DNA of 22,152 nucleotides, from NCBI GenBank assembly GCA_045538075.1, contig JAZSQT010000061.1:1-22152 (forward strand), read 5' to 3'. Each line of letters opens with the position of its first letter. Positions within the stretch are counted from its first letter, which is position 1. The position numbers and the translations under genes are program-made. This DNA is from JAZSQT01 sp045538075. GTDB taxonomy: Bacteria; Chrysiogenota; Deferribacteres; Deferribacterales; Mucispirillaceae. The notes under the pieces are model-generated. The model was given only the letters and a program-made list of their open reading frames with translations. It was not told where the DNA came from and ran no database searches. Below are positions 1-8,115 of this stretch, piece after piece.

Positions 1-24
1 ATCCTTAAAATAAAGAAACTATTT

Positions 25-2007
25 TTATTTAGAAAGAACTATCGGAAAATTTATATCGTATGGAGTAATTAAAGTTAAAAAATTAGGCAACAAATTTTTA
101 TCTCCATCTACTTTTGCTATATTATTTTTTATTGCTTCATCTAACGTTATGCCACCGTATAAAAGTTTTACTGCATTTTTCTTGCTTACTGTTATTGTTG
201 CCTGTGGCAATCTCGTATCATTTACCCTATAGTTTAAGACATTATTTTTTAAAGATACCGTTAAATAATCATTATCTCCAAATACAAACTTAAACACAAT
301 TTCTTCTTTTGGTAACTTATCGTAATTAAGTCTTGTTGAAAGATGATCAAGCATCAATTCTACCGTCATAGCATTTAATGTATCACTATTAAAAAGTGAT
401 GTTATCTCATATTCTGTTTCTTTAAAATTACGTAATTCTGCTGCACCAGTTAAATAGAAGCCTCTCCAAGTGCCTGATTCTGCCATATACCCCATTTGTT
501 CAAAAGAGTCAGCTTGTAATAACCTTGCACCAATATCATCTGGATTATCGTTTAATATATATTTTAATAGAATAGATGCCCAACGGTAATCACCTTTGTC
601 AAAAGATTTCTTTGCTTCATTAAATAATTTATCCCTACCAAAAGTTGAAACGTATCTTTTTGCTTCTTCTACAGTGCCATATGGATCTAAATTTGCCGGA
701 TTACCGTCAAAATATCCTATATAAAAATTATATACAGCCCTTGCATTATGACTAATTGAACCGTAATATCCTCTTAAAGCCCAATTTTTATCAAGATTTT
801 CTGGTAGTTTTACCATATTTCCAACATCGTTAAATTTGTAGCCTTGATTAATTAAGCTTAATGTTTTATCGTGAATATATTTTAAACCGTCTCTATACGT
901 TTCAATATGTTTAATAATTTCAGCATTACCCCAAATAGGCACATTATGAGGAGCAAACAAAACTTCTGCATCTTTTGCCCATAAGTCTAATGTTTTATTA
1001 AGATAACCTACCCATTTTAAAACATCTCTATTTTTAGCACCTCTTAAAGTATAAAAATTATGTAATGTCTGGACGCAATTTTCCGCAGTGCATAATGCTT
1101 TTTTACTTGGAATATAAAAGTGCATTTCTGCTGGAGCTTCACTATCTGGAGCAAGCATAAATTTAAATTCTAATCCAGCGATATTTCTTGTTTCTTCCCC
1201 TTTTATAATATCTGTTGGTTCAGCAAGGGTTTTTGTTCCCATTGAAGGTGCAGAACCTAATCCATTGCCAACATTTCCTTTTTCATCTATTTCTAAGGCT
1301 AATCCATAAGAATATAGACTACGCTTATACATTATTGAACCAGCAAGGATATTTTCACTAACAGCCTCTTCTAAAAATCCAATAGGAGCATAAATTTCAA
1401 CATTTTTAGAAACATTTTTATCTGATAAAATTCCCTTTACTCCACCGTAATGATCTATATGACTATGAGTAAAAATAATTGCCTCTATGCTTCTTTCTCC
1501 TCTATGTTTAAAATAAGTATCTATTGCATTTTTTGCAGTTTCTTTACTTACTAATGGGTCAACTAATATTAAGCCTTTTGGTGCCTCTATAATAGTAAGG
1601 TTACTAATATCTTGCCCCCTTACTTGGTAAATTCCATCAGAAACTTTAAAAAGTCCAGAAATTGCATTGAGACGTGCTTTTCTCCATAAACTTGGGTTTA
1701 CTGTATCTGGAGCTTTTTCTGTATCTTTAGGAATGCTGTAAGCAGAACTGTTAAAAATAATAGTTCCATCATCTAATTTTACTACACCATCATTGATTAG
1801 TGGAGCTACAAAGCCTTTATTAGCATCTTCAAAATCTTTATTGTCATTAAAATTAAGAGATTGAATAACTTTTTCTTGTGCTTCTTTAGTGTGTATAGAA
1901 GCATCTTTACGATTAATGTTACCTTCTCCTCCAGTTTTACAACCATAAAGAAGTAGTAACATTAAAAATAATGGCATAATAAAGAATATTTTTTTTCTTT
2001 GTTTCAT
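25..2007 (-). CDS. Lipoprotein alkylsulfatase (SdsA1/YjcS family, metallo-beta-lactamase fold)
   Basis: Predicted zinc hydrolase that splits sulfate from primary alkyl sulfates. The 660-residue protein opens with a hydrophobic signal and a lipobox ending at Cys23 (LLYGC), so it should be a lipid-anchored envelope protein. The metal motif HSHIDH lies at residues 181-186. Further likely zinc ligands are Glu294, Glu309 and His354 (in APHNVPIWG), and the family signature RGAKNRD is at 322-328. An alpha-helical dimerisation region follows. From about residue 545 there is an SCP2-like C-terminal domain, as in SdsA1. Length matches the family. ATG start with AAGGAGA just upstream. It is transcribed away from the chemoreceptor gene and no partner gene is visible in the window. 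The fold and family are clear; the natural substrate is not. Confidence 0.92.
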   Translation of the reverse strand: MKQRKKIFFIMPLFLMLLLLYGCKTGGEGNINRKDASIHTKEAQEKVIQSLNFNDNKDFEDANKGFVAPLINDGVVKLDDGTIIFNSSAYSIPKDTEKAPDTVNPSLWRKARLNAISGLFKVSDGIYQVRGQDISNLTIIEAPKGLILVDPLVSKETAKNAIDTYFKHRGERSIEAIIFTHSHIDHYGGVKGILSDKNVSKNVEIYAPIGFLEEAVSENILAGSIMYKRSLYSYGLALEIDEKGNVGNGLGSAPSMGTKTLAEPTDIIKGEETRNIAGLEFKFMLAPDSEAPAEMHFYIPSKKALCTAENCVQTLHNFYTLRGAKNRDVLKWVGYLNKTLDLWAKDAEVLFAPHNVPIWGNAEIIKHIETYRDGLKYIHDKTLSLINQGYKFNDVGNMVKLPENLDKNWALRGYYGSISHNARAVYNFYIGYFDGNPANLDPYGTVEEAKRYVSTFGRDKLFNEAKKSFDKGDYRWASILLKYILNDNPDDIGARLLQADSFEQMGYMAESGTWRGFYLTGAAELRNFKETEYEITSLFNSDTLNAMTVELMLDHLSTRLNYDKLPKEEIVFKFVFGDNDYLTVSLKNNVLNYRVNDTRLPQATITVSKKNAVKLLYGGITLDEAIKNNIAKVDGDKNLLPNFLTLITPYDINFPIVLSK

Positions 2008-2042
2008 AAAATCTCCTTAATTAAATATTCTGATATATAAAA

Positions 2043-2069
2043 TTTATATAAATTAAGTATATATGTAAA
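2043..2069 (-). promoter_or_regulatory. Weak candidate promoter for the alkylsulfatase gene
   Basis: Read on the minus strand, TTTACA (2064-2069) and TATAAA (2043-2048) sit 15 bases apart, about 40 bases before the ATG. The spacing is short and the DNA is so AT-rich that chance matches are common. The rest of the 2008-2331 gap is AT-rich with no coding potential that I can support. Confidence 0.25.
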
Positions 2070-2185
2070 TAAATTATTTTAATTACATAAATAATATAAA
2101 TACGTTTTATTATAGGTTATATAATCCTATTATAATAAGTTTTAGAATTTACAATTATATAATACGATATTAATAAATATATTTA

Positions 2186-2213
2186 TTGACATATAAGTTA
2201 GTATTAATATACT
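2186..2213 (+). promoter_or_regulatory. Sigma-70-type promoter for the chemoreceptor gene
   Basis: A perfect TTGACA (2186-2191) is followed after 16 bases by TATACT (2208-2213). This predicts transcription from about 2220 and a leader of roughly 110 bases before the ATG at 2332. No sigma-28 or sigma-54 flagellar-type promoter was seen. Confidence 0.6.
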
Positions 2214-2237
2214 ATCAAGACTGATATTTTATTTATC

Positions 2238-2269
2238 ATATGTTCAACTGCAACATCTTGTGAACATAT
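2238..2269. repeat. Perfect 9-bp inverted repeat in the chemoreceptor leader
   Basis: ATATGTTCA (2238-2246) and TGAACATAT (2261-2269) are exact reverse complements separated by 14 bases. They lie between the predicted transcription start and the ATG. The repeat could be an RNA hairpin or a dimeric repressor site. No T-run follows, so it is not a terminator. Confidence 0.5.
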
Positions 2270-2331
2270 TTATACTTTAACAAAATATATAACAAAACAA
2301 TTAACTATATTATTTTGGTAATGAGGTAAAT

Positions 2332-4401
2332 ATGAAAAAGTGGCACAACCTATCATTAAGTACAAAATTTAATCTTACGCAGATATTTATTACTGTCGTT
2401 GTTTTTATTCCCTTTATAATTACTATTGCAACAATAATGTATAATCATACTCAAAGACAAGTTGATTATAGGCTAAATCAACTTGCAAATATAATAAATG
2501 GTAGTTTTGATATATTTTCTCAACAAGTTTTATCAGATACAAAAAAAACTTTAAATACTTTTCATGTAGTAATTGAAGATGTTTTTGGGTCAGTAACTCA
2601 TGATAGTTACGATATAGTTGGAAATATATATGTTGGTTCATCAACTGGCAGAGATTTATTAATCAATGGCACTGCTGTTGGAAATAATACTGAATTTATT
2701 GATAGATTTTCAGAACTTACTGGTAGTGTGGCAACAATCTTTTCTCGCAATGAGGAGGGAGACTTTGTTAGGATTACTACATCATTAAGAGATTTAGATA
2801 ATAATCGTGTATTAGGAACCACTTTAGGAAAAAATCACCCTGCTTTTGATTTATTAACTAACGCCTCATCAAGTGAAGATATATTTTATGGACGTGTTAA
2901 TTTATTTGGCAAAGACTATATGTCTGCTTATGAGCCTATTTTTGATTCAAGAGGTGTTGTTATTGGTGTTCTATTTGTTGCCTATGATTTAACAAACTTT
3001 TTTGATAGATTAAATGACCAGTTACCTAAAATAAGCATTTCTACTCATGGAAAAACATACGTTATAGACAAAAAATTTAACAAAATGATAGTTGGTGATA
3101 ATAGTATATTAAATAACCCAGCCTTTAGCAATATTCCTAAACATGGAGATATTGAATACGATGGTTCATTAGGTGAATATACAGCTAAATCATTATATAA
3201 TGACACATTAGAACTTTACATAATATCTGAAGCATTAATTAGTGATTTTACTGGCTCTAATAAACAAATAGCCTTTATCGTATTAATAGGAATTGCTATA
3301 ATCACATTATTAGTTATTATTGCCTCTTATTTCGTAATACGTTACGCAATTATGAAACCATTAAAAAATGTTACAGAAACAATTATTAAATTTTTATCTT
3401 ACGTAAACTATGAAGAAACTCAAATGCCACCAGCTATTAAAATTATCGGTGATGACGAAATGGGAAAAGTTGGTAAGGCAGTAAACAACTCAATGGCAAA
3501 AGTTCAAGCAGGTATGCGTCAAGATGATAAAGCAATTCAGCATACTATTAGAATGGTTGAAGAAATTAAAAAAGGTAATTTAAGTTTTAAAATTGATGTA
3601 GTTCCTCACAATCCATCATTAGTTTATTTAACAGAATTAATAAATGAAGCAATGGGAGAAATTGCAAAATACATTGGTAATGGTATAAAAATTTTAGAAT
3701 TATACACTAATAATGACTATAGATTAACTTGCGATGCCCACGAAAATTTAGGTGGTGAAGTTTTAGCATTTTATAATAGTGTAAATTTATTACAAGCAAG
3801 TATGGTAGATATTTTAAACAAACGTAGAGAAATTTCTCAACATATACAAGAAGTTGCAGAAAGTTTATCACAATCAGTAAACACTCTTACAGATGGTGCT
3901 ACAGGACAAGCCTCAAGCCTTGCTGAAACTAGTTCTGCCTTAGACCATATTAGTAACTCAATGCACCACGTAACAGATAAAACTGAAACAGTAACTAAAC
4001 AAACAGAAGATATTAAAAATGTTGTTAAAATAATTAAAGATATTGCAGACCAAACTAACCTTCTTGCATTAAATGCTGCAATTGAGGCTGCTCGTGCCGG
4101 AGAACATGGACGTGGTTTTGCCGTTGTTGCTGATGAAGTTAGAAAACTTGCAGAACAAACGACTAAATCGTTAGGTGAAATTGAAAGCAATACTAATATT
4201 CTTGTATCATCAATTACAGAAATGAGCGAATCTGTTAAAGAGCAAACTTTAGGAATTGAACAAATTAACAGTGCAGTTGCATCTCTTGAAAGTGTTACTC
4301 ATCAGAACGTAAGAATTGCAGAAGATTCAAGAGAAGTTAGTAATGAGCTTGATTTATTAGCAAAAAACGTTATTGCAGAAGTTAATAAGAATAAATTTTA
4401 A
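2332..4401 (+). CDS. Methyl-accepting chemotaxis protein, Cache type
   Basis: Inner-membrane chemoreceptor of 689 residues. TM1 spans about 16-37 and TM2 about 313-336. Between them is a large periplasmic sensor resembling the Cache_3-Cache_2 fold, including the GKDYMSAYEPI region near 193-203. After TM2 come HAMP-like helices, an extended linker (about 340-500), then the MCP signalling hairpin. Its tip EAARAGEHGRGFAVVADEVR is at 585-604 and is the CheA/CheW contact. The protein ends in EVNKNKF, a tail style I associate with Campylobacter Tlp receptors. No CheB/CheR-binding pentapeptide is visible. ATG preceded by GAGGT at 2323-2327. Monocistronic, between its own promoter and a terminator. 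The ligand cannot be read from sequence. Confidence 0.95.
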   Translation: MKKWHNLSLSTKFNLTQIFITVVVFIPFIITIATIMYNHTQRQVDYRLNQLANIINGSFDIFSQQVLSDTKKTLNTFHVVIEDVFGSVTHDSYDIVGNIYVGSSTGRDLLINGTAVGNNTEFIDRFSELTGSVATIFSRNEEGDFVRITTSLRDLDNNRVLGTTLGKNHPAFDLLTNASSSEDIFYGRVNLFGKDYMSAYEPIFDSRGVVIGVLFVAYDLTNFFDRLNDQLPKISISTHGKTYVIDKKFNKMIVGDNSILNNPAFSNIPKHGDIEYDGSLGEYTAKSLYNDTLELYIISEALISDFTGSNKQIAFIVLIGIAIITLLVIIASYFVIRYAIMKPLKNVTETIIKFLSYVNYEETQMPPAIKIIGDDEMGKVGKAVNNSMAKVQAGMRQDDKAIQHTIRMVEEIKKGNLSFKIDVVPHNPSLVYLTELINEAMGEIAKYIGNGIKILELYTNNDYRLTCDAHENLGGEVLAFYNSVNLLQASMVDILNKRREISQHIQEVAESLSQSVNTLTDGATGQASSLAETSSALDHISNSMHHVTDKTETVTKQTEDIKNVVKIIKDIADQTNLLALNAAIEAARAGEHGRGFAVVADEVRKLAEQTTKSLGEIESNTNILVSSITEMSESVKEQTLGIEQINSAVASLESVTHQNVRIAEDSREVSNELDLLAKNVIAEVNKNKF

Positions 4402-4423
4402 TAACTACAACTAATTTTCAATT

Positions 4424-4457
4424 AAGAAGGTCGTCATAATGGCGACCTTCTTTTTTT
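4424..4457 (+). terminator. Rho-independent terminator after the chemoreceptor gene
   Basis: The arms AAGAAGGTCG (4424-4433) and CGACCTTCTT (4443-4452) pair perfectly. The stem extends by a G-U and a C-G pair to a 5-base loop, and a T-run follows at 4451-4457. It is the clearest intrinsic terminator in the window. Confidence 0.92.
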
Positions 4458-4458
4458 G

Positions 4459-4487
4459 TTGACGTAATGATATTTAAACTTCATACT
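4459..4487 (+). promoter_or_regulatory. Candidate promoter for metNIQ
   Basis: TTGACG (4459-4464) begins directly after the terminator T-run, and CATACT (4482-4487) lies 17 bases downstream. Transcription would start about 20 bases before the metN ATG. That leaves no room for a SAM riboswitch, and no S-box-like fold is seen. Confidence 0.5.
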
Positions 4488-4516
4488 ATATACTTATTTT
4501 AGTGTTTGGATAAATA

Positions 4517-5260
4517 ATGATAAAAGTAGATAACTTAAAAAAAATTTTTTCTAATAAAGACGGTTATTTCACAGCTTTAAATGGCATTAATTTTTCTTTA
4601 AATAACGGAGATATTTTTGGCATAATAGGTATGAGTGGTGCTGGTAAATCTACACTCCTTCGTTGTATTACCCTACTTGAAGAACCTAATGAAGGCAAAA
4701 TATTTATTGATGATACAGATATTTTATCATTAAAAGGTGAACAATTAAGAAGTGCAAGAAGGCAAATGGGTGTAGTTTTTCAAGGCTACCATTTACTTAT
4801 GCAAAAAACTGCAGCAGATAATATTGCATTCCCTTTAAAAATTGCTGGTGTTCCTAAAAAAGAAATAGACGAAAGAGTTAAAAATCTTTTAGAATTAGTA
4901 AAAATATCTGATAAAGCACAATCTTATCCTGCTCAACTTTCTGGTGGTCAAAAGCAAAGGGTTGCTATTGCACGTGCTTTAGCAACTAATCCAAAAGTAT
5001 TGCTTTGTGATGAACCAACTAGTGCCCTTGATTCACTAACTACTAAACAAGTATTATCACTACTTGAAGATATTAACAAACAATTAAATACAACTATAAT
5101 AATAATTACCCATGAAATAGGCGTTGTAAGAGCAATATGCAATAAAATTGCCGTAATAGATGGTGGAATTTTTGTTGAGCAAGGCAATACTAAAGAAATT
5201 TTTAATAACCCTAAAAGCGATATAACTAAACTTCTTTTAGGAATTACTGAAGGTATATAA
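4517..5260 (+). CDS. metN: Methionine ABC transporter ATP-binding protein, lacking the regulatory domain
   Basis: Cytoplasmic ATPase of the methionine importer. All ABC motifs are present: Walker A GMSGAGKST (38-46), Q-loop Gln89, signature LSGGQ (141-145), Walker B VLLCDEPTS (161-169) and H-loop His199. At 247 residues it stops right after the nucleotide-binding domain. Classical MetN is near 340 residues and carries a C-terminal NIL (ACT-like) domain that binds methionine and inhibits uptake; here that domain is absent. It is the first gene of metNIQ, with the metI start one base after its stop. The Shine-Dalgarno is weak (TTGGA). The naming rests on the MetI and MetQ neighbours, since the ABC domain alone would not distinguish it from other amino-acid importers. 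Confidence 0.9.
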   Translation: MIKVDNLKKIFSNKDGYFTALNGINFSLNNGDIFGIIGMSGAGKSTLLRCITLLEEPNEGKIFIDDTDILSLKGEQLRSARRQMGVVFQGYHLLMQKTAADNIAFPLKIAGVPKKEIDERVKNLLELVKISDKAQSYPAQLSGGQKQRVAIARALATNPKVLLCDEPTSALDSLTTKQVLSLLEDINKQLNTTIIIITHEIGVVRAICNKIAVIDGGIFVEQGNTKEIFNNPKSDITKLLLGITEGI

Positions 5261-5261
5261 A

Positions 5262-5933
5262 ATGGAAGAATTTTTTATAAAATATGGTCCTCTACTTATT
5301 CAAGGCACTATTGATACATTATATATGACCCTTGTATCAACATTTTTCTCTTATTTATTTGGCGTTCCAATGGGCGTTGTATTAACTATTACTAAAAGAA
5401 ATGCAATAGCTGAATCACCTACCTTTAACTATATTTTTGGCTGGATTGTAAATATAGGCCGTAGTATTCCCTTTATTATTTTAATGATTTTTGTTATACC
5501 TTTTACAAGGTTTATTGCAGGCACAAGTATTGGAGCTACTGCTGCAAATGTCCCATTAATTCTTGCTGCAACTCCTTTTGTTGCAAGAGTTGTTGAGCAA
5601 AGTTTAGAAGAAGTAGATAGAGGTGTAATTGAAGCCTCTAAATGTATGGGTGCATCAAATATGCAAATTATTACAAGAGTAATGTTAGTTGAAAGCATGC
5701 CAAGTTTACTACGTGGGTTATCAATTAGCACTATAACAATTCTTGGTTATACAGCAATTACTGGTGCTGTAGGTGCCGGTGGTTTAGGTAACCTTGCCTT
5801 TAGATTTGGATACCAAAGGTATCAAGATGATGTTATGTATTCAACTGTTATCTTACTTATAATATTAGTATTTTTAATACAGTGGGTTTCTAATTGGGCT
5901 GCAGCTAAATCAGATAAAAAAATAATTAAATAA
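5262..5933 (+). CDS. metI: Methionine ABC transporter permease
   Basis: Inner-membrane permease of 223 residues with about five hydrophobic segments, the normal size for MetI. The EAA loop that docks on the ATPase is visible around 124-130 (EASKCMG). The N-terminal 'QGTIDTLYMT' stretch and the GAVGAGGLGN motif near 168-177 are typical of this permease family. GAAGGT at 5249-5254, inside the end of metN, serves as ribosome binding site, so translation is probably coupled. It should form a MetN2-MetI2 complex fed by MetQ. Confidence 0.94.
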   Translation: MEEFFIKYGPLLIQGTIDTLYMTLVSTFFSYLFGVPMGVVLTITKRNAIAESPTFNYIFGWIVNIGRSIPFIILMIFVIPFTRFIAGTSIGATAANVPLILAATPFVARVVEQSLEEVDRGVIEASKCMGASNMQIITRVMLVESMPSLLRGLSISTITILGYTAITGAVGAGGLGNLAFRFGYQRYQDDVMYSTVILLIILVFLIQWVSNWAAAKSDKKIIK

Positions 5934-5943
5934 GGAGATTTTA

Positions 5944-6792
5944 ATGAAAAAATTATTTTTATTATTAACTATCGTTGTTTTGTCTGGAGTTTTTATTATT
6001 GGATGCAAAAAACAGAACAACCAATCTACAGATAATTCTTCGCAAAAAGTAGCAGAAGAATTAGTTACAATTAAAGTTGGTGCATCTCCTACTCCTCATG
6101 CAGAAATTTTATCGCAAGTCAAAGATGTATTAAAAAATAAAGGATACAATCTTGAAATAATTGAATTTGATGATTACGTTATGCCTAATAACGCCCTTGA
6201 TAATGGCGATATTCATGCAAACTATTTTCAACATACACCTTATTTAGAAGATTTTAATAAGAAAAATAAATTAAAAAATAATCTTGTATCAGCTGGAATT
6301 ATTCATTTTGAACCGTTAGGATTATATTCTCATAAACATAAAAATTTTACAGATATAAAAGAAGGTGCAGTTATAGGCATTCCTAGCGACCCTACAAATG
6401 GTGCAAGAGCTTTATGGTTACTTGATACTTTAGGTATCATAAAAGTAAAACCAGAGGCAGCATTTGAAGCAACTGAATTAGATATTTTAGAAAACCCTAA
6501 AAAAGTTGTAATTAAACCTCTTGAAGCAGCTCAAATTCCAGCAAGTTTACCAGACCTTGATTTTGGAGTTATTAATGGAAACTATGCTTTAGGGGCAGGT
6601 ATCTTAGATAGTGTCCTTGCTACAGAAAGTAAAGATTCTTCATCGGCAAATACTTTTGGTAATATTATAGCAATTAGAGAAAGGGATAAAGATAAAAAAG
6701 AAATTAAAGATTTATTAGAAGCTCTAAAATCTGAACAAATTAAAAAATTCGTTGATGATAACTATAAAGGTGTTGTTATAATCGTAAACTAG
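5944..6792 (+). CDS. metQ: Methionine-binding lipoprotein (NlpA family)
   Basis: Substrate-binding lipoprotein of the methionine importer, 282 residues. The signal peptide ends in a lipobox with Cys21 (FIIGC), so the mature protein is lipid-anchored in the envelope. NlpA-family landmarks are present: SPTPHAEIL (about 48-56), the GDIHANYFQHTPYL region (about 89-102) and INGNYALGAG (about 210-219). A strong TAAGGAG lies just before the ATG, and the gene follows metI by 10 bases. It is the last gene of the operon, ending before a shared hairpin. Family members bind L- or D-methionine; specificity here is inferred from the operon. Confidence 0.94.
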   Translation: MKKLFLLLTIVVLSGVFIIGCKKQNNQSTDNSSQKVAEELVTIKVGASPTPHAEILSQVKDVLKNKGYNLEIIEFDDYVMPNNALDNGDIHANYFQHTPYLEDFNKKNKLKNNLVSAGIIHFEPLGLYSHKHKNFTDIKEGAVIGIPSDPTNGARALWLLDTLGIIKVKPEAAFEATELDILENPKKVVIKPLEAAQIPASLPDLDFGVINGNYALGAGILDSVLATESKDSSSANTFGNIIAIRERDKDKKEIKDLLEALKSEQIKKFVDDNYKGVVIIVN

Positions 6793-6814
6793 TAAATAAT
6801 AAAATTTAAACGTA

Positions 6815-6853
6815 ATAAAAAATGGAAGTCATTAAAATTTGACTTCCATTTTC
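6815..6853. terminator. Bidirectional terminator between metQ and folK
   Basis: AATGGAAGTC (6821-6830) and GACTTCCATT (6841-6850) pair perfectly; the stem extends to 12 bp with A-T pairs at its base (6819-6852). An A-run (6817-6822) on the left gives a U-tail for the minus strand, and TTTT on the right gives a shorter one for the plus strand. It sits between convergent operons. Confidence 0.82.
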
Positions 6854-6907
6854 ATATAAAAATACTTACCATAAAAATCAGAAAATAATTTAACTATAAC
6901 TTAATAT

Positions 6908-7408
6908 TTATTTACAATTAAATTTATAATTTATTTTATGTATATTTAAATCGTCTGATAATTCATTAATCATATCTTTAACACTTTTTTTTGTAATTGG
7001 GTGAATATAATTATTTGATATTTCCAATAATGGATATAAAACAAAACTTCTATTCTGCATTTCTTTATGAGGCGTAATAATTTTTTCAGAAAAATATGAA
7101 ATATTATCATAATCTACAATATCAATATCTATATTTCTTGCACCCCAAAAGCCCGTTGTTTTATCTCTACCCATTTTATTTTCAATATTTTGAACTATCG
7201 TTAATAATTCCGTAATACTACAATCTGTCTCATATAAACATACACAATTATAGTAATCATCTTGATTATCTTTAAGTAATGATTGAGATATATAAATTGA
7301 TGATACTTTTTTGAATATAAGGCAATTATTTAAATAATTTATAGCAGTTTCAATATTTTCTATTCTATTACCTAAATTTGAACCTAATGCTAATATTACA
7401 TCTATCAT
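6908..7408 (-). CDS. folK: 2-amino-4-hydroxy-6-hydroxymethyldihydropteridine diphosphokinase
   Basis: Cytoplasmic HPPK, which transfers pyrophosphate from ATP to 6-hydroxymethyl-dihydropterin in folate synthesis. The 166-residue protein starts with LALGSNLGNR (family: LGSNxGdr). It carries the signature WGARNIDIDIVDYD, whose Asp94 and Asp96 should bind magnesium, and PHKEMQNRSFVLYPLLEI (113-130). The usual GPRT before the Asp pair reads GARN here, a mild departure. The ATG overlaps the plsC stop as ATGA, so it is probably translated by coupling. It is last in the operon, and no other folate gene is nearby. Confidence 0.93.
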   Translation of the reverse strand: MIDVILALGSNLGNRIENIETAINYLNNCLIFKKVSSIYISQSLLKDNQDDYYNCVCLYETDCSITELLTIVQNIENKMGRDKTTGFWGARNIDIDIVDYDNISYFSEKIITPHKEMQNRSFVLYPLLEISNNYIHPITKKSVKDMINELSDDLNIHKINYKFNCK

Positions 7409-8115
7409 ACTTCATTAAGTGCTGTTTTTAATGATACTTCTACTTGTTCCAGTAATTGCTTATCTCTCAATCCATCTGAAAAAATTATAGGCAAAAATTT
7501 TATATTAACGTGGGCTGGATATATACCAAAACCAGATTTAGGCATAAATTTTTCAGTTCCATTAATAATAAAAGGAGCAATATCCATTTTTGCTCTCGTA
7601 GCCAATACGAAACCACCTCTTTTTAAAGGAAGTAACTCACCAGTTATTGAGCGAGTTCCTTCTGGAAACATTATTAAATTTTTTCCCTCTTTAACTGTTT
7701 CAATAGCTTTAATTAAACTTTTAAATGCTTCAGATGATTCTTGCCTGTCAACGCCAATAATTCCAAGAGCTTTCATTGCACCACCTAAAAAAGGAACTTT
7801 AAAAATCTCTTTTTTAGACATAAAAACAACTTCTCTTTTTGCAACAGCCATTGCTAAAAATAGAACTAAAATATCTGTATAACTTCTATGGTTACCCATT
7901 AATATATACGTTTTATTTGTTTCTAAATTTTCTAAGCCCTCTATAGTCAAAGTAGCATTAAGATTTTTTAATATTCTAAAACCTTCTCTCCCAATACGTT
8001 TTCTATAAAACAACTCTTTATTTGTAAAAAATCCAGCTATATGACCTTTTATACAAAACCATAATACTTCAATTACAACGTATATAAACCTAAAAATACC
8101 AACTATTTTTCTCAT
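7405..8115 (-). CDS. plsC: 1-acyl-sn-glycerol-3-phosphate acyltransferase
   Basis: Membrane-associated acyltransferase of 236 residues that adds the second acyl chain to lysophosphatidic acid. A hydrophobic N-terminus (about 5-30) precedes the catalytic NHRSYTD motif (75-81, NHx4D) and the substrate-binding FPEGTRS motif (150-156). The segment KRGGFVLA (about 165-172) matches the later conserved block of PlsC enzymes. The ATG overlaps the upstream flavoprotein stop as ATGA and its own stop overlaps folK as ATGA. A broader acyltransferase role cannot be excluded, but nothing suggests a lipid A type enzyme. Confidence 0.88.
   Translation of the reverse strand: MRKIVGIFRFIYVVIEVLWFCIKGHIAGFFTNKELFYRKRIGREGFRILKNLNATLTIEGLENLETNKTYILMGNHRSYTDILVLFLAMAVAKREVVFMSKKEIFKVPFLGGAMKALGIIGVDRQESSEAFKSLIKAIETVKEGKNLIMFPEGTRSITGELLPLKRGGFVLATRAKMDIAPFIINGTEKFMPKSGFGIYPAHVNIKFLPIIFSDGLRDKQLLEQVEVSLKTALNEV

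Noticed and set aside
1..24. Terminator after the alkylsulfatase gene
   Set aside because: Only 24 bases are available and no stem with a T-run is visible; it may lie outside the window.
2105..2140. Imperfect dyad around TATAGG...CCTATTATA in the 2008-2331 gap
   Set aside because: Only about 5 contiguous pairs hold and the arms are mainly A and T, so chance is likely in this AT-rich gap.
3837..4190. Open reading frame of 117 codons antisense to the chemoreceptor signalling domain
   Set aside because: It lies within a highly conserved coding region on the other strand, has no family resemblance and no supporting context. Similar antisense frames at 4948-5187, 5429-5731 and 16529-16993 were dropped for the same reason.
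4402..4516. SAM or other methionine riboswitch before metNIQ
   Set aside because: The gap is filled by the preceding terminator and a promoter that leaves only about 20 bases of leader; no multi-helix fold is seen.
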